A program made the position numbers and the translations under genes. 64,000 bases of DNA from CAWECB01 sp963807465 (GTDB taxonomy: Bacteria > Patescibacteriota > Minisyncoccia > Minisyncoccales > Minisyncoccaceae), in NCBI GenBank assembly GCA_963807465.1, contig CAWECB010000003.1, positions 370,037-434,036 on the forward strand. The letters run 5' to 3'. The notes beneath the pieces are model-generated. The model had not been told where the DNA came from, ran no database searches, and worked only from the letters and a program-made list of their open reading frames with translations. Of the stretch, positions 1 to 8,736 are shown one piece after another. The first letter of the stretch is position 1. Each line of letters starts with the position of its first letter.

Positions 1-2083
1 CGAATAGTTTTAGTATTTTTGTAAATACATAATTCAAAGTGAATTGGGCGGCCCTTTTCGATTTTTCATTATCTCCGTACAGTCTGTATTTTACGAATTC
101 GATGTAATAGTCGGCGAATTTGGACATGAAGAAGTCTTCCGTCGCGCTTTTGGCTTTTGCGTATTCATAAGCTTCGAAGTTCTTGGTCGATTCTTCGATG
201 GTTTTATTTAATTCTTCAATTATCCAGACATCGGGATGTTTGAGTTCGTATTCCTTTTCCTCCTTGAAGTTTTGCGAATACATAGTGATGAATCTTCCGA
301 CGTTCCAGAGCTTGGTCGTGATCTGCTTTCCCTTCTTTATCTCTTTCGGATTGAATCTTAGATTTTGTCCCAGTCCGGCTCCTGTTGCCCAGTATCTTAC
401 GGCATCGGCCCCGTATTCTTCTATGAGCTTGTCCGAAGGGACGTAATTGCCGAGCCTTTTAGATATCTTCCTTCCTTGTTCGTCCAAGCCGTGGCCAGAG
501 ACCATTATATTCTTGAAAGGGATCCCTTTGAAATGATAATAGCTTTTGACGATCGAATAGAAATCCCAAGTTCGTATTATCTCGTGGGCGTTAGGCCTCA
601 GATCGACGGGGAAAAGCTTATCGTTATTCACGATTTCCCTTAATAGAAATGGGGTGCAGGATGAAGTGGCCCAGGTGTCCATGACGTCTTTTTCTGGGAC
701 GATATCCTTATTTCCGCATTTGGGACATTCTTTGACCGGAGGGTCTTGTTCGGTCGGAGAGACCGGCAGATCTTTTTCGTTTGCTGTAATTACTTCTCCG
801 CAGGCATTGCAATACCAAAAAGGGAAGGGAACTCCGTAGTATCTTTGCCTCGAGACGCACCAGTCCCATTTCAAAGAATTCACCCAGATTTCATAATTCT
901 GATACATGTAGTCCGGATGCCAATTAATCTTCTTCCCGTATTCAAGCCATTCCTTCTTCATGTCCGCAATCTTTATAAACCACTGCTTGCTCAGTATTAG
1001 TTCGACGGGAGTGTCGCATCTTTCATGGACATTGATTGTCTGCACGATGCCTTCCTGTCTTACAAGGTATCCTTCTTTCTTTAGGTCTTCAATTATCTGT
1101 TTTCTCGCTTCTTCGATCCTCAATCCTTCGTATTTTCCTCCGAGGCTGTTCAGTTTCCCGTCGACAGTCAAAAGGCTCCTCGTCTCAAGGTTGTCCAATC
1201 TCCATTTTTCCAAATCTTCTTGATCTCCCCAAGTGCAGACCATCATCACCCCCGTTCCTTTTTCTTTATCTACCTTATCGCTAGTTTTGATAGCTACTTC
1301 GTAATTAAATAAGGGAACAATCGCCTTTTTTCCGATAAGATCTTTACATCTTTCGTCTTCGGGGTTGACGTACAAGGCAACGCAGGCGGGAAGCAATTCC
1401 GGCCTTGTCGTCGCTATGAGGGCGCTTTCCCCGTTCTCTAATCCGAAGCTAATGTAATTCATCACTGAATTTCTTTCCCTATCTTCGAGATCTGATTGCG
1501 AAATCGCGGTCTGGTCAAAGGGACACCAGAGGATGGGAAGTTCCTGCCTGTACAGCATTCCTTTTTTATAGAGATCGAGCAAAGACCATTGGGAAACCTT
1601 GGTCGGCAAGGGAGCTATGGTACTGTAAGTTTTTGACCAGTCAACCGATATGCCGAGATTGTTCCAGAGATTCTTATAGGTTTCAATCCCTTTCTCGGTT
1701 TCTTTGAGGCACAGTTCGATGAATTCTTTCTTGGTCGTCTTTGATTTGTCTATCTTGTATTTCTTTTCGACGAACCTTTCCGTGGGGAGCCCGTTGTCGT
1801 CAAAGCCCATGGGATAGAATACCTTGAAGCCCCGCATCCTCTTGTATCTCACTATGAATTCCGCCTGGGCGTAGGACATGATGTGCCCGGCGTGCAGATG
1901 GTCGGCGGAAACATAGGGAGGCGGAGTGTCTACGACAAAAAGCTTGTCCCCTTCATTAAAGGAGAAATGGAAGAGCTTATTGTCTTCCCAATAGTCCTTC
2001 CATTTTTTTTCGGATTTCTTGAAATCGTACGACTTAGGGAAAAAATCTTCGGAAAGATTTTCTGTTCTTGTTTCTTTTTCCAT
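1..2083 (-). CDS. valS: Valine--tRNA ligase, archaeal-type (3' end off the window)
   Basis: Charges tRNA-Val in the cytoplasm; class I synthetase with an editing domain. Reading the minus strand from an ATG at 2083 gives 694 codons with no stop, running off the left edge. The signature HIGH is read as HAGH about 55 residues in, followed by a GFDDNGLPTER segment that is typical of the short archaeal/actinobacterial ValS branch. The editing-domain motif TTRPELLPACVALYV, a Cys4 zinc knuckle (CNACGE...CPKCGN), and a KISKRLGN version of KMSKS follow in order. The C-terminal anticodon-binding domain has just begun at the edge. Assignment to ValS over IleS/LeuS rests on the editing motif and the DDNGLPTE segment. 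No frameshift seen. Confidence 0.9.
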   Translation of the reverse strand, partial: MEKETRTENLSEDFFPKSYDFKKSEKKWKDYWEDNKLFHFSFNEGDKLFVVDTPPPYVSADHLHAGHIMSYAQAEFIVRYKRMRGFKVFYPMGFDDNGLPTERFVEKKYKIDKSKTTKKEFIELCLKETEKGIETYKNLWNNLGISVDWSKTYSTIAPLPTKVSQWSLLDLYKKGMLYRQELPILWCPFDQTAISQSDLEDRERNSVMNYISFGLENGESALIATTRPELLPACVALYVNPEDERCKDLIGKKAIVPLFNYEVAIKTSDKVDKEKGTGVMMVCTWGDQEDLEKWRLDNLETRSLLTVDGKLNSLGGKYEGLRIEEARKQIIEDLKKEGYLVRQEGIVQTINVHERCDTPVELILSKQWFIKIADMKKEWLEYGKKINWHPDYMYQNYEIWVNSLKWDWCVSRQRYYGVPFPFWYCNACGEVITANEKDLPVSPTEQDPPVKECPKCGNKDIVPEKDVMDTWATSSCTPFLLREIVNNDKLFPVDLRPNAHEIIRTWDFYSIVKSYYHFKGIPFKNIMVSGHGLDEQGRKISKRLGNYVPSDKLIEEYGADAVRYWATGAGLGQNLRFNPKEIKKGKQITTKLWNVGRFITMYSQNFKEEKEYELKHPDVWIIEELNKTIEESTKNFEAYEYAKAKSATEDFFMSKFADYYIEFVKYRLYGDNEKSKRAAQFTLNYVFTKILKLF

Positions 2084-2260
2084 ATATGTCTTACAGTATA
2101 TCAAAATTTACCTTTATTTCAACACATTTGACTTTTATGACCAAAAGTTTTATATTATTCTTATCGGAGGCTTCTCCCGGATTAAGAATTCGAGAGAAGC
2201 CGCTAATACGGTTTCACCTTAATCTTGTAAATTTACAATCCAGCTACTGGAGGAATGGAT

Positions 2261-2836
2261 ATGGACGGTTTATTCTTACTCGACACGCCATGGGATATGG
2301 CAAAAAGAATGTTGAAAAGTCAAAAGGTACCTTACCTTTTGACAGACCCCCATCGCAATAATTTTGACAGAGTGGGTCACGTGAACAGCATGGGTATTAT
2401 CCTGACGGGTGGACTGTTGAAATGCGGAGCTTTAAAAATATTAAAGGAGCTCCTCGACAAGGGTGCAGCAGCAGTTATTGCTTCTGGAGATAAGAGCGAT
2501 GTACTGTGTACCTTGAGAGATGGTGGAATCGACCCCGATAAATATCCCAATCTAAAAATTACTAGCGTTGATTCCGAACACAAAAGAGGAATTAATGCTT
2601 TAAGATTTTTCAGGGATCGGCATGTTGAAGATTCGAACATCGTCAGTATACTTACACCGTCTCACCGCAAAATAATTGATACAATTCCTAAATTATCGGT
2701 AAAGATATTTTTCTGCCGTCCGAAAGAAGTAGACATTCTTTCGGGTAAATCTTTTAGGAAGATTGCAAAGAATGTCGACGCGCTCGCAAACGACTTTATA
2801 GCAATAGAACGCTGTCTGGCTACCTTATCGTCATAG
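2261..2836 (+). CDS. Hypothetical protein, about 191 aa
   Basis: I do not recognise this protein. It is a soluble-looking alpha/beta sequence with no membrane segment: a Gly/Ala-rich patch (ILTGGLLKCGALKILKELL) and an ASGDKSD stretch could be part of a Rossmann-like fold, but no catalytic motif is clear. Start choice: GGAGG at 2249-2253 lies one base from an ATG at 2255 but seven bases from the in-frame ATG at 2261, so 2261 is preferred. It stands alone between divergent valS and rarA and ends inside its own terminator hairpin. Confidence 0.6.
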   Translation: MDGLFLLDTPWDMAKRMLKSQKVPYLLTDPHRNNFDRVGHVNSMGIILTGGLLKCGALKILKELLDKGAAAVIASGDKSDVLCTLRDGGIDPDKYPNLKITSVDSEHKRGINALRFFRDRHVEDSNIVSILTPSHRKIIDTIPKLSVKIFFCRPKEVDILSGKSFRKIAKNVDALANDFIAIERCLATLSS

Positions 2837-2863
2837 GCAAGAACCAATTTCTTGCCTTTTTTT
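2836..2863 (+). terminator. Rho-independent terminator
   Basis: Perfect 8-bp stem GGCAAGAA/TTCTTGCC with a 5-base loop followed by seven T; the first base of the stem is the last base of the upstream stop codon. Confidence 0.85.
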
Positions 2864-2890
2864 ATATCGTAGTTTTGGTATACTTAAGGT

Positions 2891-4111
2891 ATGGATAAGA
2901 TAGACAAAAATAATCCCTTGGCGGATAGGATGAGGCCCCAGACACTGGAGGAGTTTTTGGGGCAGGAAGAGATAGTCGGAGAAAAGAAGATGCTCCGCGA
3001 AGCCATCAGGATGGACAAGATTCCGTCGATGATATTCTGGGGTCCTCCGGGAACGGGGAAAACCACCCTGGCTACGGTTATTGCCAAGCAGACCAAATCC
3101 GACTTTATTCGCATGAGCGCAGTTTCGAGCGGCCTTAAAGATTTGAGGGAAGTCATCGAAAGGGCGAGAATCAACGGAAGGCTGGGGAAAAGGACAATTC
3201 TGTTCATTGATGAGATACACCGCTGGAACAAGACCCAGCAGGATGCATTGCTGCCCCACATAGAAAGTGGGCTCATAACTTTGATCGGCGCAACGACGGA
3301 AAATCCCAGCTTCGAAGTGAGGGGCGCGCTATTGTCACGAACGAGAGTTTTTACTTTTAAGGAATTGGAAAAGAATGAGCTGGAAGAAATTGTCAAGAAA
3401 GCGACCAAGGACAAGAAGAGGGGACTCGGAAATTACAAGATCAAGATGGGAAAGAATGCTCTCGATTTGATTTCGCAGGTAAGCAACGGCGATGCCAGGG
3501 TGGCTTTGAATATTTTAGAGTACGCGGTCATGACTTCGACGGAGCCGATAAACATTACCGTGGAGATGGTCAAAGAGGCTTCGCAGAAGATAAATCTCAT
3601 ATACGACCAGACCGGAGAGGAGCACTACAATATAATTTCGGCATTGCATAAGTCGATGAGGGGCTCGGATGCGAATGCGGCCCTGTACTGGCTGGCGAGG
3701 ATGGTCGAAGGGGGAGAAGACCCTCTATTCATCGCCCGCCGATTGATACGCTTCGCTTCGGAAGATATCGGGCTTGCGAATTCAAGAGCCTTAGAGCAGG
3801 CGGTGGCGACATACACGGCCTGCCATTATATTGGTTATCCTGAATGCAATGTCATTCTGGCCCAGGCTGTCACCTACATGGCCAAATGTAAGAAGTCGAA
3901 CGAACTGTATGTCGCTTACGGAAAGGCGGCCGAAGACGTCAAGAAGTACGGTAACCTGCCGGTGCCTTTGCATATAAGGAACGCTCCGACCAAGCTTATG
4001 GAAGAACTGGGATACGGCAAGGGCTATAAATACAGCCCCAAGTACGGATACAAGGAAGAGCAGGAATATATGCCGGAGAAGCTGAGGGGGAGAAGGTACT
4101 TGACAGATTAA
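2891..4111 (+). CDS. rarA: Replication-associated recombination ATPase RarA (MgsA/WRNIP1 family)
   Basis: AAA+ ATPase acting at stalled replication forks, related to clamp-loader subunits. The 406-residue protein has the expected order: N-terminal LADRMRPQTLEEFLGQ, Walker A GPPGTGKTT near residue 52, Walker B LFIDEIHRW near 108, sensor-1 GATTENPSFEV, then the C-terminal tetramerisation region with HIRNAPTKLM. Length is near normal for the family. TATACT sits at 2879-2884, only six bases before the ATG, and no Shine-Dalgarno sequence is present, so a leaderless transcript is likely. Intact reading frame. Confidence 0.93.
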   Translation: MDKIDKNNPLADRMRPQTLEEFLGQEEIVGEKKMLREAIRMDKIPSMIFWGPPGTGKTTLATVIAKQTKSDFIRMSAVSSGLKDLREVIERARINGRLGKRTILFIDEIHRWNKTQQDALLPHIESGLITLIGATTENPSFEVRGALLSRTRVFTFKELEKNELEEIVKKATKDKKRGLGNYKIKMGKNALDLISQVSNGDARVALNILEYAVMTSTEPINITVEMVKEASQKINLIYDQTGEEHYNIISALHKSMRGSDANAALYWLARMVEGGEDPLFIARRLIRFASEDIGLANSRALEQAVATYTACHYIGYPECNVILAQAVTYMAKCKKSNELYVAYGKAAEDVKKYGNLPVPLHIRNAPTKLMEELGYGKGYKYSPKYGYKEEQEYMPEKLRGRRYLTD

Positions 4112-4128
4112 TTTTAATAGTTTATACT
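4100..4128 (+). promoter_or_regulatory. Sigma-70-type promoter, probably leaderless
   Basis: TTGACA (4100-4105), 17-base spacer, TATACT (4123-4128). The next ATG is at 4135, where transcription would be expected to begin. The -35 lies inside the end of rarA. Confidence 0.8.
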
Positions 4129-4134
4129 ATTAAT

Positions 4135-4272
4135 ATGACAGTTGCGAAAGATAACCCTGAAGGGAGAAGCAAGAAGGAAATTTTTCGAGAGGATTCTCTC
4201 GGAAAAGACGGGGAATCCATAACAAGAATCCCTCCTCCAAAGAAGCTGTCCGGACAAAAACGTCGCGTTTGA
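4135..4272 (+). CDS. Small basic hypothetical protein, 45 aa
   Basis: A 45-codon ORF starting MTVAKDNPEGRSK and ending GQKRRV. It is rich in Lys/Arg and Pro and has no recognisable domain, membrane segment or cysteine motif. Support for being a gene is its context: a consensus promoter whose predicted start site coincides with the ATG, and a terminator 20 bases after the stop. It forms a self-contained transcription unit between rarA and obg. It could instead be a small RNA of about 180 bases that happens to hold an ORF. Confidence 0.5.
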   Translation: MTVAKDNPEGRSKKEIFREDSLGKDGESITRIPPPKKLSGQKRRV

Positions 4273-4291
4273 GGCTAGACGGTAAAGCCTC

Positions 4292-4318
4292 GGCAGAAAA
4301 CATATTTCTGCCTTTTTT
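4292..4318 (+). terminator. Rho-independent terminator
   Basis: Stem GGCAGAAA/TTTCTGCC (8 bp), 5-base loop, six T. Ends the small 4135-4272 unit. Confidence 0.85.
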
Positions 4319-4364
4319 ATTTTCTAATTGCTTTATCCATCGAAACAGGATAAGGTATCAATAT

Positions 4365-5318
4365 ATGTTAATCGACGACGTGACGATAAGAATAAATGCG
4401 GGGAACGGGGGGAAAGGAGCTGTAGCCTTCAATAAGACGAAGAATTCCCTTGGACCTACGGGAGGATCCGGTGGGAACGGTGGCAATTTTTACTTTGTCG
4501 GAGTTTCCGATCTTTCCGCCCTGAAGCAGTTCCGCTTCAAGAAAGAAGTTTCAGCCGAAGACGGGGAAGATGGGAGAGGGCAGTTCATCGATGGAGCGAA
4601 CGGTGAAGACGTAACCTTTAAGGTTCCAGTGGGAACGGTAGTGCACAATCTGACCACGGGAAAAGATACGGAGATTATCAAATTGGGAGAACCGGTCTTG
4701 ACGGCCAAGGGAGGCAAGGGAGGAAAGGGGAATTTCCTTTTCCGCTCTTCAATTAATACCACACCCATGCAGTCCCAGCCTGGGATTCTGGGAGAAGAAT
4801 TTACCCTGAGGCTGGAATTGAAGATGATAGCGGATGTAGGATTCATCGGATTGCCCAATGTGGGGAAGTCGAGTTTGTTGAAAGAGTTGACCAATGCCAA
4901 TCCCAAGGTGGCCAATTATCCTTTCACGACCCTGGAGCCCAACCTTGGAGTCTATTACGATTTGATATTGGCAGACATTCCGGGATTGATCGAAGGTGCT
5001 TCGGAAGGGAAGGGACTGGGGATCAAATTCTTGAGGCACGTGGAGAGGACGAAAATATTGTTCCATTTCATTTCCGCCGAGTCGGAAGATTTCAAGAAAG
5101 ATTACGAGACGATAAGGAAAGAACTCAAGGATTACAATGAAGAACTCCTGGAGAAACCGGAATATATCTTCATCACTAAGATGGATTTGGTTGATGAGAA
5201 CGTTTTGAAAGAAAGAATGGGCAAATGGAGGAAGAAAAAAATTCCTATTTCCATTTACGACTATGACAGCGTGGAAGAAGTGAAGAAAATACTCAATGAA
5301 ATCATGAAGGAAAAGTAA
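4365..5318 (+). CDS. obg: Ribosome-assembly GTPase Obg, without OCT domain
   Basis: Obg/CgtA GTPase acts in late 50S assembly. The 317-residue protein has a Gly-rich Obg fold (residues 1-155, NAGNGGKG, GGSGGNGG, AKGGKGGKGN) followed by the G domain: G1 GLPNVGKSS, G3 DIPGLIEG, G4 TKMD. The C-terminal OCT domain seen in many bacteria is missing; the protein ends about 15 residues after the G domain. The frame is open upstream to 4269, but the Obg fold begins at MLIDDV, so ATG 4365 is the start. TTGCTT (4328-4333), 17-base spacer and TAAGGT (4351-4356) precede it. Confidence 0.93.
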   Translation: MLIDDVTIRINAGNGGKGAVAFNKTKNSLGPTGGSGGNGGNFYFVGVSDLSALKQFRFKKEVSAEDGEDGRGQFIDGANGEDVTFKVPVGTVVHNLTTGKDTEIIKLGEPVLTAKGGKGGKGNFLFRSSINTTPMQSQPGILGEEFTLRLELKMIADVGFIGLPNVGKSSLLKELTNANPKVANYPFTTLEPNLGVYYDLILADIPGLIEGASEGKGLGIKFLRHVERTKILFHFISAESEDFKKDYETIRKELKDYNEELLEKPEYIFITKMDLVDENVLKERMGKWRKKKIPISIYDYDSVEEVKKILNEIMKEK

Positions 5319-5339
5319 CGGCTCGGCCGTTGCTTTTTT
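5317..5339 (+). terminator. Rho-independent terminator after obg
   Basis: Stem AACGGC/GCCGTT with TCG loop, then GC and a six-T run; overlaps the obg stop codon. Confidence 0.75.
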
Positions 5340-5402
5340 AATCAAATATGTTATACCTAATCTGGTCTTCCGTTCATTGAAAACAGAAGGCCTGGAGGAC
5401 AT

Positions 5403-6389
5403 ATGGAGCCATTGTTAGAAGTTAAACTTCCAGAGCTCGAACTTCTGTACAGAGGAAAGGTACAGGATCATTACAAGCCTAAAAATCCCCGGCTTTCAAG
5501 GACCCGGTTGGTATTCTTTACCGACAGAATATCCGCCAAGAATAAAATGCTTGGCTTCGGTATAGAGTGCAAAGGAGTGATACAGAGAACACTTACAGTA
5601 TTTTTCAAGGGCATGATGAGAAACATTGTCCCAAGCGACATCGTTTCCAGTAATCAATACCGTACCCTGACATTATGCGGGATAGGAGGAGAGGACAGGG
5701 AAATGTACATGGGAAGATGTCTTCTTATTGATGACCTTGACCAGGTTCCGGTAGAGTGTATCGTCAAAGACTATTATGTGGGGAGCTTAATTGAAGGCTA
5801 TGAGAAGAAAGAGCCCTTCGCTATTGAGCATCATCTTCCTTCCGATCCGAAGAAGTATGACAAGCTTCCTATGGCGATATTCATACCCAGCATAAAAAAC
5901 AAGCAGGGAAACGACGAGAATGTCAGCTACGAACAGCTAGTCGAGTTCTTGAAAGATTGGCTGGCCCGTGACGAAAACAAGCACATTACCATAAGTGCGG
6001 AATTGCTTGCCCAACTACTTCGTTCAACCACGCTTGCCATCTTCGCGCAGGCGAAGGAGTACTTCCTTGCCAAGGGACTGATTCTCGCTGACTTCAAGCT
6101 CGAGTTTGGACTGAGGGTCAATGATGACGGATCATTTGCCATTATGTGGTCTGATGAAGGCCTCACTCCCGATACGGTCCGTGTCTGGTTCAAAGAAACC
6201 TGGGGAGAAGGAAAGATACCGGTCGGCCTCGACAAAGACATTATTAGGGATTTCCTTGATGAGAACGGCGTCGATGCAGAGGTTCCCGAAGATCTGCGGA
6301 AGAGGGTTGCCAAGGTCTGGATGGATTTTGGAGAAAAGACTCTTCCTCCGGAAGTGTTCGAAAAACAAATCATGAGAGCATGCGCCTGA
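5403..6389 (+). CDS. purC: Phosphoribosylaminoimidazole-succinocarboxamide synthase
   Basis: SAICAR synthetase: joins CAIR and aspartate with ATP in purine synthesis. The 328-residue protein shows RGKVQDHY near the N terminus, FTDRISA, VECIVKDYYVGS, DFKLEFG near residue 230 and SDEGLTPDTVR, all hallmarks of PurC. A GGAGGA Shine-Dalgarno element lies just upstream, unlike the leaderless-looking neighbours. No other purine-synthesis gene is visible in the window, so this is a solitary pathway enzyme; it may serve a partial or salvage route, or have come by transfer. Frame intact. Confidence 0.88.
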   Translation: MEPLLEVKLPELELLYRGKVQDHYKPKNPRLSRTRLVFFTDRISAKNKMLGFGIECKGVIQRTLTVFFKGMMRNIVPSDIVSSNQYRTLTLCGIGGEDREMYMGRCLLIDDLDQVPVECIVKDYYVGSLIEGYEKKEPFAIEHHLPSDPKKYDKLPMAIFIPSIKNKQGNDENVSYEQLVEFLKDWLARDENKHITISAELLAQLLRSTTLAIFAQAKEYFLAKGLILADFKLEFGLRVNDDGSFAIMWSDEGLTPDTVRVWFKETWGEGKIPVGLDKDIIRDFLDENGVDAEVPEDLRKRVAKVWMDFGEKTLPPEVFEKQIMRACA

Positions 6390-6438
6390 CAAGCATATGC
6401 CTCTTTTTTTATTACCTTTAATATGTTAAATTGAGGCC

Positions 6439-7640
6439 ATGAAGAAACCCGAACTCATGTGTCCCATACAGAACTGGGCCAGTCTCGAGGCCTGTAAAGA
6501 ATACGCCGATGCGGTGTATTTCGGAGTTTCCGACCTCAGCTTAAAGGCCGCGAGCGGAATCAAGGTTTCGGAATTGGAAGCCTTCATTAGAAAGTGCCAC
6601 TCGTACGGCATAAAAGCCTATCTGACAGTTAATTCGACTATATATAACCCTGATATATCATTAAGGCCGAAAAGCTGGTTAAAAAGGCCAAAAACGCCCG
6701 AATAGACGCTATCATCGTTTGGGACCCGTCAGCTATTGAAATATGCAGGAAAAATAAGGTTCCTTTCATCGTTTCCACCCAAGCGAACATATCAAACGTG
6801 AAGAGCGCTGAATTCTATAAAAAACTGGGAGCTCAAAGGATCGTCCTTGCCCGGGAGATGACCTTGAAGCAAATAAAGGAACTGAAAAAAAAGGTTAAGA
6901 TCGAAGTTGAGGTTTTTGTCCATGGGGCGATGTGCATGGCCATTTCCGGCCGTTGTATTTTATCGGCTTACTTGTACGGCAAGTCGTCGAACTGCGGTTC
7001 GTGTGCTCAGCCCTGCCGGAAGGAATGGATGTTGTCCGACGGGGAAGGAAATGAAATCTCGAATAAAGGAAAATATTTCATGAGCGCCAAGGATTTGAAC
7101 ATGATCGAATTCATTCCCGAACTCATAAAGGCGGGAATAGATTCTTTCAAGATTGAGGGGAGGAGAAGGGACCCTAAATACATCGAAGTCACTTCGAGGT
7201 GCTACCGCGAAGCCATCGATTCCTACCTTGACAAGAGTTTCGTTCCGGAGAAAGTGAGGAAATGGAAGAAGGAGCTGTCTTCGGTCTACAACAGAGGTTT
7301 TTCGACCGGCTTCTATTTCGGAACTCCAGGGAAAGAGGGCATAAGCTATGATAAGGCGGATAATGTTTCTTCTTTTGAGAAGGCTCTGGCCGGATATGTG
7401 ACCCATTATTATCCCCGCGTTAAAGCCGGGGCGGTGCGCCTCGACCATCTGCCGTTGAAGATCGGGGACAGGATTATCGTTGAAGGAGTCCATACTTTTA
7501 TAGAACAGGAAGTCGGTTCGATTGAGGACAAGGGGAAGAAGATCAAGAAGGCGGAAAAAGGAGAAGAGGTGGCTGTTGTCTTTAATAAAACTGTAAGGAA
7601 AAACGATAGAGTGTTTGTCATAAGAAAGAGGAAAGTGTGA
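6439..7640 (+). CDS. Peptidase U32-family protein (RlhA/TrhP-like), one frameshift
   Basis: The U32 family includes RNA C5-hydroxylation factors (RlhA, TrhP) and collagenase-like proteins. The hallmark FVHGAMCMAISGRC is followed by SSNCGSCAQPCR, the iron-sulphur-type cysteine region. The first 88 codons are in one frame to about 6705; from about 6660 the protein continues in another frame (KAEKLVKKAKNARIDAIIVWD). A single indel between about 6650 and 6665 restores an approximately 400-residue protein of normal family length. TGTTAAAT ends seven bases before the ATG. The frameshift most likely reflects sequencing, since both halves are well conserved. Confidence 0.85.
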
Positions 7641-7652
7641 TATAATACAGGC

Positions 7653-8735
7653 ATGACAACGGAAATCATCACTTTAATATCTTCTCTTGTCGTCATAGCC
7701 GTTTTTGCATATGTCTTGTCGAGGAAAATGATTGACGAGAATGCCAAGAGAAGCAGGGAAATCTTCGAAGAACAAAGGAAGAGATTGTTGGAGCAGTTGG
7801 ATTCCAAGAAAGAAATCATCAATGAGTCGATCCAGCACAACAGGGAAACTATCAAGGAACTGGTCGAGAGGATTAATTCGGAACTGGATAAAAGCAAGAG
7901 GCAATTAGATGAGACTGAAAAAGAAAGGATTGGAGAATTCAATTCCCTAAAGACGGTTTTGGAGGAATACAAAACAGCCACCGGAGATTTGAGAGAATCC
8001 ACCGAGGGACTGAAGAACATATTATCCAATAACCAATTAAGGGGAAGGTACGGGGAAGAAATAGCCGAGAACCTGCTAAAGACCATTGGTTTCGTTAAGG
8101 GCGAGAATTACGATGCGAATCTGAGCCAAGACAGCATTTCGACCCGTCCCGACTTTACCATCTATCTTCCCGACAAGACGAAGATAAACATCGACGTCAA
8201 ATTTCCTCTGAACAATTTTATCAAATTCACGGAAGAAGACGACAAAGAGAAGAAAAAACAATTCAAGAAGCAGTTCGAGCAGGACGTGAAAGCGAGAATC
8301 AAGGAGATTTCGGGGAGAGAATATATCAATCCCGAGGAAGACACCGTTGATTTCGTCATCTTATTCGTTCCGAACGAGATGATATTCAGTTTCATCTATG
8401 ACCAAATGAACGAAGTCTGGAATGAGGCCCTAGTAAAGAAGGTCATCCTGGCTGGCCCTTTCAGCTTTACGGCGATACTGCGAATGGTATTTCAGTCATA
8501 CAAGAACTTCAAATACCAGGAGAATCTCCATGAGATAATTAAACTAATAAAGAGGTTCGAACTGGAATACAACAAATACAGCGAAGAAGTGGATATTCTG
8601 GGAAAGAAGATCAAGGCGGTCTCGGACCAGTACACCGAGGTGTCTATTATAAGGACCAAGAAGCTCTCAGGTATAGTGGACAAGATAAAGACTGAGAACG
8701 CCCTCAATAATCAAGAAACGAAGTCGATTGAATAA
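7653..8735 (+). CDS. rmuC: DNA recombination protein RmuC
   Basis: RmuC-family protein, predicted nuclease limiting recombination at inverted repeats. N-terminal membrane anchor (residues 5-24), a coiled coil rich in Glu/Lys to about residue 115, then the conserved core: GRYGEEIAENLL, RPDFTIYLPD...NIDVKFPLNNF, DFVILFVPNE. Length 360 aa is typical. TATAAT at 7641-7646 (extended TGATATAAT) is six bases before the ATG and inside the intergenic gap, suggesting an own leaderless start. Confidence 0.9.
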   Translation: MTTEIITLISSLVVIAVFAYVLSRKMIDENAKRSREIFEEQRKRLLEQLDSKKEIINESIQHNRETIKELVERINSELDKSKRQLDETEKERIGEFNSLKTVLEEYKTATGDLRESTEGLKNILSNNQLRGRYGEEIAENLLKTIGFVKGENYDANLSQDSISTRPDFTIYLPDKTKINIDVKFPLNNFIKFTEEDDKEKKKQFKKQFEQDVKARIKEISGREYINPEEDTVDFVILFVPNEMIFSFIYDQMNEVWNEALVKKVILAGPFSFTAILRMVFQSYKNFKYQENLHEIIKLIKRFELEYNKYSEEVDILGKKIKAVSDQYTEVSIIRTKKLSGIVDKIKTENALNNQETKSIE

Positions 8736-8736
8736 A

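Noticed and set aside
183..2361. Several short plus-strand ORFs over the first 2 kb
   Set aside because: They are antisense to valS, which is continuous with all class I synthetase motifs.
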